Below are positions 18,143 through 26,615 of a stretch of DNA of 64,000 nt, one piece after another. The notes under the pieces were generated by a model. The model did not search any database. It was not told the origin of the DNA and was given only the letters and a program-made list of their open reading frames with translations. The stretch covers positions 2,170,001-2,234,000 of the forward strand of contig NZ_CP134053.1 of the NCBI RefSeq assembly GCF_031583065.1, in the 5' to 3' direction. This DNA comes from Streptomyces sp. CGMCC 4.7035 (lineage in GTDB: Bacteria > Actinomycetota > Actinomycetes > Streptomycetales > Streptomycetaceae). The position numbers and the translations under genes were made by a program. Within the stretch, counting starts at the first letter, position 1. Every line of letters starts with the position of its first letter.

Positions 18143-19383
18143 CGACGCCTGCGCCCGCGCCCGCCCGCCGCGGCCTGCGCAGGCTCCTGCCCGCGTCGCC
18201 GGCGCAGCAGATCCTGACCTTCGCCACCTTCGCCAACAGCTTCGGCGGCGGGATGTTCACCACCGCGAGCGCCCTGTACTTCACGCGCGTCGTGGGGCTG
18301 CCGACCGGACAGGTCGCCATCGGCCTGTTCGGCGGGGCCATGACTGGCCTGGTGGCCGGGGTCCTGGTCGGACGGCTGGCGGACCACTGGGGGTCCAAAC
18401 GCGTCCACATCACGGTCATGCTCTGTGGCGGGGTGGTGATCTCCTGCTTCACCCTGGTCGGATCCTTCTGGTCCTTCTTCGCGGTCTCACTGGTCTCGGG
18501 GATGATCATTCCGGCGGACGTGGCCAGCAAGGCGCCGCTCATCCGCGGAGTGTCCGACGGGAACCCCACGGTGTTCATCGGCTATCTGCGGTCGGTGACC
18601 AACCTGGCCCTCGCGTTCGGCTCGGTCGCCGCCGGCTTCGCGATCCAGATCGACAGCCGGCCCGCGTACCTGGCCCTGGTGGTCTGCCGGGCCCTGGCCT
18701 ACGTGAGCTGCGGCCTCATCCTCCTGCGTCTGCCGAGGATCGCGGCCGTGGCCGCCGAGAAGGGCGAGCGTGGCTGGGCCGCACTGCGCGACCGCACATA
18801 CCTCAGCGCCACGCTCGCCCATGCGGTGCTGTCGCTGAACTACGCCGTCTCCGGGTTCCTGCTGCCGCTGTGGATCGTCGCGCACACGAGCGCCCCCCGC
18901 TGGGTGGTCTCGGCGGTCCTGGTGCTCAACATGGCCTTCGTGGTGCTGCTGCAGGTCAAGGCGAGCCGCGGGGTGTACGACGTACGGACCGCCGGTCAGC
19001 GCATGGCCTGGGCCGGCGCGGCCTTCGCCGCCGGGCTCACGCTCATGGCCCTGGCCGGCGGGCCCTCCCCTTGGGTGGCGACGGGGCTGCTGATGGGCGG
19101 CATGGCCGTCTTCGCCCTCGGCGAGCTCTGGTACGCGGCCGCCTCGACCGAGTACTGCTTCGGACTGGCGCCGGCCCATCTGCAGGGCCAGTACGCCGGG
19201 GTGTTCGGGCTGGGCAGCGGGGTCGTGGAAGCCGTCGCCCCGGCGGTGATGAGCATGCTGCCGCTCGGGATGGGGCTGCCCGGCTGGCTGCTGCTCGGCG
19301 CTCTCCTGCTGTCCGTCGGCCTGGGCAGTCGGCCGCTGGTGGCCTGGGCGGCGAGGACCAGGCGGACGGCACCGGCCGGATAG
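18139..19383 (+). CDS. 12-TMS MFS transporter, partner of ATP-grasp A
   Basis: About 414 residues from GTG 18139, which overlaps the ATP-grasp stop in a GTGA (GTG 18133 is also in frame). Twelve hydrophobic segments; motif A is LVGRLADHWGSKRVHIT after the second. The opening ILTFATFANSFGGGMFTTAS resembles MFS exporters found with peptide natural products. It probably exports the cluster product or an intermediate, with alternative roles in uptake. Ends before a strong hairpin terminator. Confidence 0.88.
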   Translation: MTTPAPAPARRGLRRLLPASPAQQILTFATFANSFGGGMFTTASALYFTRVVGLPTGQVAIGLFGGAMTGLVAGVLVGRLADHWGSKRVHITVMLCGGVVISCFTLVGSFWSFFAVSLVSGMIIPADVASKAPLIRGVSDGNPTVFIGYLRSVTNLALAFGSVAAGFAIQIDSRPAYLALVVCRALAYVSCGLILLRLPRIAAVAAEKGERGWAALRDRTYLSATLAHAVLSLNYAVSGFLLPLWIVAHTSAPRWVVSAVLVLNMAFVVLLQVKASRGVYDVRTAGQRMAWAGAAFAAGLTLMALAGGPSPWVATGLLMGGMAVFALGELWYAAASTEYCFGLAPAHLQGQYAGVFGLGSGVVEAVAPAVMSMLPLGMGLPGWLLLGALLLSVGLGSRPLVAWAARTRRTAPAG

Positions 19384-19417
19384 CCGCCCAGGGCGCCTGG
19401 CGGCGGACGCGGACACG

Positions 19418-19452
19418 GAGCCGGGCCGGAGGGGGGACCTCCGGCCCGGCTC
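19418..19452 (+). terminator. Hairpin terminator of the ATP-grasp A/MFS operon
   Basis: Perfect 15-bp stem GAGCCGGGCCGGAGG / CCTCCGGCCCGGCTC, 5-nt loop, 35 bases after the MFS stop. The following 220 bases hold no gene; a second hairpin (11-bp stem, 19549-19573) lies there. Confidence 0.85.
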
Positions 19453-19673
19453 CCGCGCGACTTGCCGCGCACCGGTAGTGCCGTCGCGTCCCGGCACTGT
19501 TCGCCGGGTGCCACGGCCCCTGCCCGCCGACACGGCTACCCCGGCAGTAGCCCGGAGCACCTTGCTCCGGGCTGCTGCCCTGTCCGCGCACTTCCTCACG
19601 TACGCCGAATCCCCGCCGCCGGACCGCCCGGCAGGGCTGGTCGGCAACGGGGATTCCGGGGGAACGGGAATAG

Positions 19674-19915
19674 TCAGGGGCGATGGTGGTCGGCGATGGC
19701 CTCGGCCGCCGCGCGGTGGCCGACGTCCGCCAGGACGGGTTGAGGCCGCCGCGGTAGTAGTGCTCCGTGGTGAGCCCGAAGCGCAGGGCCCAGCCCGCCC
19801 CCGGGCCCATGTGGCGTCGTCCACGCCGGCCGCCTCGCGGAACGCGTCCCGGGCCTCGGCAGTCAGCCGCATCCAGGCCGCCATCAGATCGCATGCGGGG
19901 TCACCGACGGTGAAC
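19674..19915 (-). pseudogene. Aminoglycoside-phosphotransferase-like C-terminal fragment
   Basis: The minus strand reads VGDPACDLMAAWMRLTAEAR, DAFREAAGVDDATWARGR, then in a shifted frame GWALRFGLTTEHYYRGGLNP and finally AEAIADHHRP before a TGA at 19674. This is the C-terminal helical lobe of APH-fold kinases (DPACDL, WARGRGWAL). The catalytic HGDL loop and the whole N-lobe are gone; an IS110 remnant abuts at 19916. It is one of three APH-type genes in the island. Confidence 0.8.
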
Positions 19916-20636
19916 TCACCGTCCAGGGCCTCGATCAGCGCGGGGATCTTGGCCCGGGCCCTGCCGACGGTCAAGTCGGCCAGGCGTTCCGGGTCGCGTT
20001 CCCCGGCGCACAGGGCCTCCAGGATGGCCCGCCCGCTGATGCCGGTCACCGTCGGTCAGTACCGACGTGAGCTTCATGCCGGTATCCTCCAGCTCCTTCT
20101 CCAGGTGCTGGGCTTCCCAGCTCGCAGTCCGCACCAATTTGGTGTGTCGGCGGGTGAGCTCACGCACCTCACGGATGCCGCGCTCGGGAACGAAGGAGGC
20201 CATGACCAGCCCGGACGCACCGGCGCGGCCGAGGAACGCCGCGTCACCGGGATTACTCTTGCGCCTGCGGATCCCTTTGAGGTGCGCAGGGTTGACAAGC
20301 ATCAGGTTCAGGTGCGGCTGCAGCAGGTAGTAGACAGAACGCCAGTAATCGGCGGTCGCCTCCATGACCACCACCTCGACCTGCCGCTCGGTCAGCCAGG
20401 CCAGCAGCCGGCGGACTTCCGCGCGTCTTGGCGCGGGCGCCGCGCTGGCCTGCGGCAAGGCCCGGCGGGCCGCCCCGCTCGGCGCGTTCGGGGCGCAGTC
20501 GCTGGCCTGCGGGGTGCTGGGCGAGCAGCGCGACGCCCGCGGTGCGAAGCGGGAGTCCTTCAGCTTCTTGGCCACCTGCTTCTCCCCCAGTTCGTGGCAG
20601 GCCCGGTTCCATGAGGCGCAGCGCGCTCCTTCATAA
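19916..20636 (-). pseudogene. Broken IS110-family transposase
   Basis: Minus strand: VVVMEATADYWRSVYYLLQP, LNLMLVNPAHLKGIRRRKSN, FVPERGIREVRELTRRHTKL, then a frameshift near 20050 into GISGRAILEALCAGERDPER. These match the RuvC-like N-terminal half of IS110 transposases (DEDD fold). The N-terminal end is replaced by foreign sequence including a copy of part of the GT2 gene (20431-20525), and the C-terminal half is missing. It is inserted in, or fused to, the APH fragment at 19915. Not functional. Confidence 0.85.
20431..20525. repeat. 95-bp copy of part of the GT2 glycosyltransferase gene
   Basis: 20431-20525 matches 57881-57975 in the same orientation. The last 63 bases are identical (20463-20525 = 57913-57975, beginning CGGCGGGCCGCCCCGCTCGG) and the first 20 are identical, with a few mismatches between. 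At 57881 the sequence is inside an intact gene; here it is stranded in IS110 debris. Confidence 0.92.
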
Positions 20637-20644
20637 CCTCCCCA

Positions 20645-21940
20645 TCATCTTTTCGGCGTCGCTTCCAGCGCTGGAGCGGGGAGTTTGCGGCAGGCCAGCA
20701 CGAACAGCAGCCAGCCCACGACCGACGTGAGCGCGAAGAGCAGGATCGACTGCCACAGGCCGAGCCGTTCGCCCAGCAGACCACCGAGGAACGCGCCGAC
20801 CGGCAGGGTCCCGTAGGTGAGCATGCGGTAGGCCGCCGTCGCCCGCCCCAGCACCTCGGAGGGGATCACCGACTGGCGGAAAGCGACCACATGGACGTTG
20901 TAGATGGTCAGCCCGAACCCGTAGACCGCGAAAGTCAGCGTCGCCAGGGCGAAGTTCCACGCCGATCCGGGACCGGTCGGCAGCAACAGCAGGGGTGCCA
21001 GGGATGAGGCGCTGCTGGCCAGGATCAGGATCCCGGGGAAGCCGAAGTGGTTGCCGGCCCGCCGGGCCACGAACGCCCCGGCCAGCGAGGCGAAGCTGCC
21101 GAAGGCGAGCACGAAGCCGACGCCGCCCGCGTCCATGCCCAATTCCTTCACCGCGTAGACCAGGAATAGGGTCAGGATCGCCTGCTCGCACAGGTTGAAC
21201 CAGCCCGCCCGCATGCTCAGCACCCGCAGGGTGCGGTCACGCCACAGCAGCCCGAAGCCGGTGAGCATGTCGGCCAGGCGAGGACGCCCGGCCGCCGACC
21301 GGTCGCGCGGCGGCTCACGGTGCCGGATGAGCAGGGTGGTGACGAACGCCAACAGGTAGGCGGCGACGTTCGCCAGAACGGCCAGCCACGCGCCGAGCGC
21401 CTTGATCAGCAGACCGCCGGCGCTGGAGCCACCGATCTGGGCCACGGAATACGAACCCTGCAACTTGCTGTTGGCGTCCACCAGATCGCGCTGCGGCACG
21501 AGCGCCGGCAGATAGGCGAGGTAGGCCACGTCGAACACCGAGGTCCCCGCGCCCATCACGAAGGCGATCGCGCACAGCGCCGGCACGGTCAGCGTGTCGG
21601 TGAGATGCAGCACCGGCACCAGGGCGAGCGCCGCCGCCCGCACCAGGTTGGCCACCAGCAGCACCGTCCGGCGGTCGAAGAGGTCGATCACCAGGCCGGC
21701 GAACGGAGTGACGCACAGCGCGGGCAGAAACTGCATGGCGGAGACCGCTCCGACCTCCGCGGCACTCGCCCCCAGAACGCTCAGCACCAGCATGGGCAGC
21801 GCCAGCTGCGTCACCTGCGCGCCGAGCGCGGCGACCGACTCGCCCGACCAGAGCTTGAGGAAGTCGCGGTTGCGCCACAGGCCGGACCGCTGATTCGCGG
21901 TGTCGTCACCGGCGCGCGCCACATCGCTCTCGGTCTGCAT
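20645..21940 (-). CDS. MFS transporter (enterobactin-exporter/macrolide-efflux-like)
   Basis: About 431 residues from ATG 21940, chosen for the GGGAGGAGGGG ribosome site; a GTG at 21997 overlapping the upstream ATP-grasp gene is possible. The sequence NRDFLKLWSGESVAALGAQV, LALPMLVLSVLGASAAEVGA and GLVIDLFDRRTVLLVANLVR is typical of the MFS_3/EntS-like group, with 10-12 membrane segments. Last gene of the minus-strand ATP-grasp operon (D-C-B-MFS), so probably the exporter of, or resistance to, what these ligases help make. Confidence 0.88.
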   Translation of the reverse strand: MQTESDVARAGDDTANQRSGLWRNRDFLKLWSGESVAALGAQVTQLALPMLVLSVLGASAAEVGAVSAMQFLPALCVTPFAGLVIDLFDRRTVLLVANLVRAAALALVPVLHLTDTLTVPALCAIAFVMGAGTSVFDVAYLAYLPALVPQRDLVDANSKLQGSYSVAQIGGSSAGGLLIKALGAWLAVLANVAAYLLAFVTTLLIRHREPPRDRSAAGRPRLADMLTGFGLLWRDRTLRVLSMRAGWFNLCEQAILTLFLVYAVKELGMDAGGVGFVLAFGSFASLAGAFVARRAGNHFGFPGILILASSASSLAPLLLLPTGPGSAWNFALATLTFAVYGFGLTIYNVHVVAFRQSVIPSEVLGRATAAYRMLTYGTLPVGAFLGGLLGERLGLWQSILLFALTSVVGWLLFVLACRKLPAPALEATPKR

Positions 21941-21989
21941 CCCCTCCTCCCGCCCCTCAACTGCCGGCTGCTGCCCGGCCGCTTGTGCC

Positions 21990-23171
21990 CTAGTCACCTC
22001 GGTACACCTCTGCGCCTTGGCTCAGCACCGCCAGCGCCGCCGTGACCTCCGCGCGGTCGCCCGCGACGATCCCGTAGCCCAGCCGGTCCACCAGGCCGCG
22101 CGGCACCCGGTGCACGGTGCCCTCGTCGGCGGAATACCGCAGCTCCCGCAGGGTGCCGAGCAGCGGAGGCGAGGAGGCGTTCGCCGGCGTCACCGGATGG
22201 GTGAACGGCGTCTCACCGTCGCCGACGAAGCAGCGGATGGCCGCGTACGGCGCCGAAGGCGCCCCTGGGCCGATGCGCTCGCCCACCACCGCCGCCAGTT
22301 CCGCGAGGTACGGGTTCCAGCCCGTGGCCAGCTCCACAAGGCGCGGGATCTGGCCTCCCGCAGGACGCCCGGCGATCTCCATCAGGACCGGGCCCTCGTC
22401 GGTCAGCCGGAACTCCGCGTGCGAGACGCCCGCCTCCATGCCGAGGGCGTCCAGCGCGGCCACCGTCGCCGCCACCAGTGCCTCGCGGTCCGCGTCCGGC
22501 AGCGTCGCGGGCACCACATGGCCGACCTCCACGCAGTACGGCGGCCGGGTCAGATGCTTCTCGGTCACCGCGAGGACCTGCGTGTCCCCGTGCGCCCAGG
22601 TCACCGACTCGACGCTGTATTCCGGGCCGCGCGCATAGCGGTCCACCGCCACCCGGCCACTCGCCGACAGCGCCACCGCCGCGTCGAACGCGCCGCCAAG
22701 CTCGCCCGGCCCGGTGACGACCTGTACGCCGCCGCTGCCGCCGTAGTCGGTCGGCTTGACCACGACCGGGAACCGGCCCTCGGCCAAGTGCTCGCATTCC
22801 TGCAGCGTGCGCGCGACGCCGAGCTGCGGGGTGGGCAGACCCGTCTCACGCAGCCGGCCGTGCATCAGGCCCTTGTCCCGGAAGCGGCCTTCGGGCATCC
22901 GGGTGCCCGGCACGCCGAGCTTGCGCGCGACCTCACGGGCCGTGTCGGTGGACAGTTCCGCCCAGCACAGCACCGCGTCCCAGGTGAAGTCGGCTGCACT
23001 CGCCGCCTCCAGCATGGAGTCCACCGACCCGTCACTTGCCCGCCACCAGTCGCACAGGTCGACGGGGATGCGGTGCGGCAGGTCCATGACCCCGACGAAG
23101 TGCCCTGCCGCCTGCAGGGACTTCAGCCCGAAGTCCTTGTGCTCGCCTATACCGGCGATCAGCACCCTCAT
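21990..23171 (-). CDS. ATP-grasp ligase B
   Basis: 393 residues, starting at an ATG that overlaps the stop of ATP-grasp C (ATGA). Pre-ATP-grasp domain MRVLIAGIGEHKDFGLKSLQ; ATP-binding FPVVVKPTDYGGSGGVQVVT (~130-150) with Lys and a Gly-rich loop; RYARGPEYSVESVTW (~180-195); metal-binding VLMEIAGRPAGGQIPRLVEL (~270). The GGSGGV loop and EIAGRPAGG are typical of PurK/carbamoyl-phosphate-synthase-like and L-amino-acid ligase relatives. Substrates unknown. Third gene of the operon, 49 bases before the MFS start. Confidence 0.9.
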   Translation of the reverse strand: MRVLIAGIGEHKDFGLKSLQAAGHFVGVMDLPHRIPVDLCDWWRASDGSVDSMLEAASAADFTWDAVLCWAELSTDTAREVARKLGVPGTRMPEGRFRDKGLMHGRLRETGLPTPQLGVARTLQECEHLAEGRFPVVVKPTDYGGSGGVQVVTGPGELGGAFDAAVALSASGRVAVDRYARGPEYSVESVTWAHGDTQVLAVTEKHLTRPPYCVEVGHVVPATLPDADREALVAATVAALDALGMEAGVSHAEFRLTDEGPVLMEIAGRPAGGQIPRLVELATGWNPYLAELAAVVGERIGPGAPSAPYAAIRCFVGDGETPFTHPVTPANASSPPLLGTLRELRYSADEGTVHRVPRGLVDRLGYGIVAGDRAEVTAALAVLSQGAEVYRGD

Positions 23172-24397
23172 CGTGCGCACCCCTCCCGGCCGAAGACCTG
23201 AAAGCCCTGCTCCAGCCGACGGAAAGCGGACTCCACCGAGCAGCGCAACAGGCCTGCGTTGTCCACCTCCTTGACCCAGCGCTTGCCCGCTTCCAGGTCG
23301 CCGACCCTGGTGAGGAGCTGCATGCGGTCGGTGCCGGTGAAGCACCGGTTGGTGGGTCGGCGCGCGGTCGACATCATCACCTCCGCGCCCTCGGGATGGG
23401 CGGGCACCTCGACGCCCGGTATCTCGGTGCACGGCAGCTCGATCGTCACCGCGCGGGTCTCCACCTGCGGCAGCGGATCGCCGAGTGCAGCCGCGGTGAA
23501 CACCGCGTGCGGGTCGGTGCCAGTGCCGGTCAGTGCCAGGTCGGTCAGGCCGCCGAAACGTGGGTTGATCTCCAGGACGACGATGTCGTCCCCGTCGTCG
23601 ACCACGGCGAAGTCGATCTGCCACGGGCCGAACGGGGCGAAGTTCTCGTGCAGGTCGGTGACGAACTCGTCCAGCCGGGCCGCCGCACCCGCGGGCAGCT
23701 CGTACGGCGTGACGCGCGCCCGAAGCGTCGGTTCGAGGCCGTCGTCCAGCGGCCCCATCGAGACCACCGGCCAGCGCATGAGCGTGCCATCGGCGCTGAT
23801 CAGCTCGATCCCGGTCTCCTCGCCCTGCGCGAAGGCCTGCACGATGGCGGGGAAGGCCAGGCCCGCGGCGAGCACCCCGTCCAGTTCCTCCTGGGAGACG
23901 GCATGGAAGCGACCGTCACCGGCCTGCGACCGCGCCTCCTTGATCACCAGCGGGAAGCCCACCTCGGCGGCGGCCGCGGCGACCTGCTCGGCGTTCTCGC
24001 ACACCGCGCCTGCCGGCACCGGCCAGCCCCGTTCCGTCGCGGTCCGGTGCAGCGTCACCTTGTCGCAGGCAACTTCGGCGAACTGTGCGGAGTGGGCGAC
24101 GAACCGGCCGTTCCAGCGGACGGCGGCGCGACCGTAGACGATGGGCAGTTGCTCCTGGCCGTGGGGGTAGGCGTTGGCGATCGCGACGTCGGGCTGCTCG
24201 GCCTCCAGGACGGCCACCACGTCGTCCGCCGTCCAGTTCAGGTCCATCAGCCTGACCTCGACACCCTCATTGTCGAACTCCGAGGCCGCGTCGAACTCGA
24301 TGGCCGAGTAGACGACGATGTCGGTGTAGCCGCGCTCGCGCAGGACCGGCAGGAAACGGGCGATCTTGTACTCGCCGAAAAGCAGAGCTTTCTTCAT
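23168..24397 (-). CDS. ATP-grasp ligase C
   Basis: 409 residues from ATG 24397 (MKKALLFGEYKIARFLPVLR). The ATP-binding region reads FPLVIKEARSQAGDGRFHAV (~140-160); the adenine hinge FPAIVQAFAQGEETGIELIS (~180-200); the metal site DIVVLEINPRFGGLTDLALT (~270-290), with the classical E-I-N-P-R-F-GG signature of ATP-grasp carboxylate-amine ligases. The C-terminal ~100 residues are a variable extension ending in a Cys. It sits 97 bases behind ATP-grasp D and overlaps ATP-grasp B by 4 bases. Role inferred: amide-bond formation in the cluster product. Confidence 0.92.
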   Translation of the reverse strand: MKKALLFGEYKIARFLPVLRERGYTDIVVYSAIEFDAASEFDNEGVEVRLMDLNWTADDVVAVLEAEQPDVAIANAYPHGQEQLPIVYGRAAVRWNGRFVAHSAQFAEVACDKVTLHRTATERGWPVPAGAVCENAEQVAAAAAEVGFPLVIKEARSQAGDGRFHAVSQEELDGVLAAGLAFPAIVQAFAQGEETGIELISADGTLMRWPVVSMGPLDDGLEPTLRARVTPYELPAGAAARLDEFVTDLHENFAPFGPWQIDFAVVDDGDDIVVLEINPRFGGLTDLALTGTGTDPHAVFTAAALGDPLPQVETRAVTIELPCTEIPGVEVPAHPEGAEVMMSTARRPTNRCFTGTDRMQLLTRVGDLEAGKRWVKEVDNAGLLRCSVESAFRRLEQGFQVFGREGCAR

Positions 24398-24494
24398 CGG
24401 ATGCTCCAGTGGATGACAGCGATCGTGCAGGAAGTGGGTCGAAAGGGTCGGACCGGGGTGGAAGGGACTTCGGTGCCCGGGAGGGCGGGGACGT

Positions 24495-25721
24495 TCAGGA
24501 GGGCAGCGGCTCGCCGTGTACGGCGGTGGCCTCGGCCAGCTTGAGAAGACGTGCGTCGATCTCCGCCACGTCGTCGCCGGTGGCGATGGCGTAACCTGCG
24601 CGACCGAGGAACCCCCGGGGCGGCAGGCGCAGTTCGGTGCCGGTCTCGGTGACCGTGCGCACCTCATGCGTCCACGGCTCGTCGGCGAGCGCGGACGGCA
24701 GCTCCAGACTTGTGAAGGCCAGGTCTGCCGCCGGGTACAGGAAGCGGATGCCGACAAGGCGGTCGGGTGCGGCGATCGGCTCGGGGACGCGGCCCGTGGC
24801 GACCGTGCCGAGCACCCGGCCGACGGAGAGCCCCGGGACGGCGAGTTCGGCCAGGTGCGGGATGAGGTCGCCGCCGAGCCGGCCGTTGACCTCGACCACC
24901 TTCGGACCGTCGGCGGTGAGTATCAGCTCGGTGTGCGTGATGGTGCGGTCGGTGCCCAGGGCCCGGTTCGCGGCGATCACCACTTCGCGCACCCGCGCCT
25001 CGGTACCGGCGTCGAGGACGCTGCCGACGACGTGTGCGACCTCCTCGAAGTACGGCGGGTAGTCAGTGCGCTTGGCCGCGATCGAGAAGGGCTCGACCCT
25101 GCCGTCGAGCACCCAGCTGTCCACGGCGATCTCCGGGCCGGAGAGGAATTCCTCGATGAGGACGAGTCCGTCATCGATCGACGGGTTCTCGACCTCCCGA
25201 ACCCGCGCGAACGTCTCGCGCAGCTCGGCCTCGGAGCGCACGATCCGCACGCCGACGCTGGCGGCCCGGCCGCGCGGCTTGAGCACCACGGGATAGCCGA
25301 GGGACTCGGCGGCGGTCACTGCCTCGGCCTCGGACCCGGTGAGCGCGAACCGAGCGGAGGGGACGCCGACCGCCTGGAAGCGCTGGCGCTGACGCGCCTT
25401 GTCCCGGCAGGCCTGGGCCGCCACCACCGGCATGGCCGGCACGCCCAGCCAGGCGGCAACCTCGGCGGTGCGCGTCACGAGGGACTCGTCCCAGGTGACG
25501 ACGCCGGTGATGTGGTGATCGGTGGCCAGAGCCGCGGCGGCGGCGTGCACTGCGGCCTCGTCCTGCACGTCAGCCGTCCGGTGGTCGACCACGTACGGCA
25601 GTTGCCAGTCCAGCGGCGCCGGCCCGATCAACACGAGCCGGAAAGCCTCGGCGAGCCCGCGCAGCGCGTACTCACGGAAGTGCTGGTAGCCCGAGCCGAT
25701 GACAAGGACGCTTCCCTTCAT
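24495..25721 (-). CDS. ATP-grasp ligase D (first large gene of the D-C-B-MFS operon)
   Basis: 408 residues; ATG 25721 with GAGGAG 8 bases upstream. N-terminal MKGSVLVIGSGYQHFREYAL; YPVVLKPRGRAASVGVRIVR (~145-165, ATP Lys and loop); LVLIEEFLSGPEIAVDSWVL (~190-210); KVVEVNGRLGGDLIPHLAEL (~275-295, metal site). Resembles ATP-grasp enzymes that make dipeptides or modify amino acids. A 29-codon open frame ends 4 bases before its start, and the cluster operator lies 334 bases upstream, so the transcript may have a long leader. Confidence 0.92.
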   Translation of the reverse strand: MKGSVLVIGSGYQHFREYALRGLAEAFRLVLIGPAPLDWQLPYVVDHRTADVQDEAAVHAAAAALATDHHITGVVTWDESLVTRTAEVAAWLGVPAMPVVAAQACRDKARQRQRFQAVGVPSARFALTGSEAEAVTAAESLGYPVVLKPRGRAASVGVRIVRSEAELRETFARVREVENPSIDDGLVLIEEFLSGPEIAVDSWVLDGRVEPFSIAAKRTDYPPYFEEVAHVVGSVLDAGTEARVREVVIAANRALGTDRTITHTELILTADGPKVVEVNGRLGGDLIPHLAELAVPGLSVGRVLGTVATGRVPEPIAAPDRLVGIRFLYPAADLAFTSLELPSALADEPWTHEVRTVTETGTELRLPPRGFLGRAGYAIATGDDVAEIDARLLKLAEATAVHGEPLPS

Positions 25722-25725
25722 GTAC

Positions 25726-25815
25726 CTACTCCTCGTTGGTGGGCGTGCGGGTCACGGATCCCTGCCGGGCCTTGTTGGGGTGAGCGCTGGGGTCCTGTGG
25801 GCCCAGTGGCCTCAT
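25726..25815 (-). CDS. Candidate 29-residue micro-ORF directly upstream of ATP-grasp D
   Basis: ATG 25815 to TAG 25726; begins MRPLGPQDPS, ends TRTPTNEE. Hydrophilic, with no signal peptide or Cys. The stop codon lies 4 bases before the ATP-grasp D start and the ribosome site of D lies inside its last codons, so it could act as a coupling leader or as a peptide substrate. Only a GAGA-type ribosome site is visible. Could be chance. Confidence 0.3.
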   Translation of the reverse strand: MRPLGPQDPSAHPNKARQGSVTRTPTNEE

Positions 25816-25874
25816 GGGCTCTCAGGCCGGCGGGGCGGCGGGACGGCGGGGCTGCGAAACCAGGGGTCCGGTCT

Positions 25875-25979
25875 TCAGCAGGAAGTCGTGCGAGCCGAGT
25901 CGGCGGAGGGACGGGGGCTGAGCGGGCTTGCCCTGGCGGCCCTTAGCAGAGGGCGCGTTGCGCCCTTGACCGCACGCAT
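25875..25979 (-). CDS. Candidate 34-residue small ORF in the operon leader
   Basis: ATG 25979 preceded by AAGGACAGCT (AAGGA, 5-base spacing). Peptide MRAVKGATRP... ends ...ARTTSC; basic, with a C-terminal Cys. Located 76 bases downstream of the operator at 26055-26070. No family is recognised. It may be a leader peptide or noise. Confidence 0.3.
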   Translation of the reverse strand: MRAVKGATRPLLRAARASPLSPRPSADSARTTSC

Positions 25980-26054
25980 AGCTGTCCTTAAGAGGGCCAA
26001 GAGGTGTGGGGTGCGGAGGACAAGCCCTCAGCTTGCCGAGGACGCTAACGCGCC

Positions 26055-26070
26055 TTGCCAGGATTGGCAA
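26055..26070. promoter_or_regulatory. Cluster operator TTGCCA-GGAT-TGGCAA
   Basis: Perfect half-sites of the cluster-wide inverted repeat, with a further TGGCAA at 26075-26080. Upstream of the ATP-grasp D-C-B-MFS operon (minus strand). The IS630 remnant ends almost on top of it. Confidence 0.8.
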
Positions 26071-26089
26071 GCCTTGGCAAGTGGTTGAT

Positions 26090-26602
26090 TGACCAGTTCG
26101 TCGGGGTTCAGCTCGGGCGAGTGCGGCGACAGGAAGTGCAGCTCGATCTGGTCGGCGTGCGCGGCGACCGAGGTGCGGACCCTTCGGGAGCAATGGACGG
26201 AGTGACCGTCCACGACCAGGTGCACCTTCTTGCCGAAGTGGCCGACGCGCCCTCCAGGAAGCGGCCCATGACGCCCGCGTCGAACCGCTCGGTGAAGACC
26301 ATGAAGTGCATCCGGCCCTTGGTGCTGATCGCGGACATAGCGTGCATCGAGAACCGGTTGCCACTGCGGCGCACGATCGGCAGCGCGTCTCGCCTGCCCG
26401 CCTTCGCCGACCAGCCATCAACGGCCTTGAGCGACAGGTGGAACATCTCCGCGACGTCCTCGCGACGCCGCCCCGCCACCAGCGCGGCCACCGCTCGCAT
26501 CCGCAACCCTTCCTGCACCGACGACGCCAAGTGCCGTGCGTCCCCCACCAGTTCACTTACACAGCGATCAACGAAATCAGAACCCCAGCCGTTTCGGATC
26601 AA
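26090..26602 (-). pseudogene. IS630-family transposase remnant
   Basis: Minus-strand pieces: LRMRAVAALVAGRRREDVAE and FHLSLKAVDGWSAKAGR (N-terminal HTH), GRMHFMVFTERFDAGVMGRF, then in another frame HLVVDGHSVHCSRRVRTSVA and LHFLSPHSPELNPDELVN, the DDE domain with its final Glu. A large internal deletion removes the first catalytic Asp region and the frames do not join, so it is inactive. It separates the phosphotransferase gene from the ATP-grasp operon promoter. Confidence 0.85.
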
Positions 26603-26615
26603 TAACGGGGCGACA

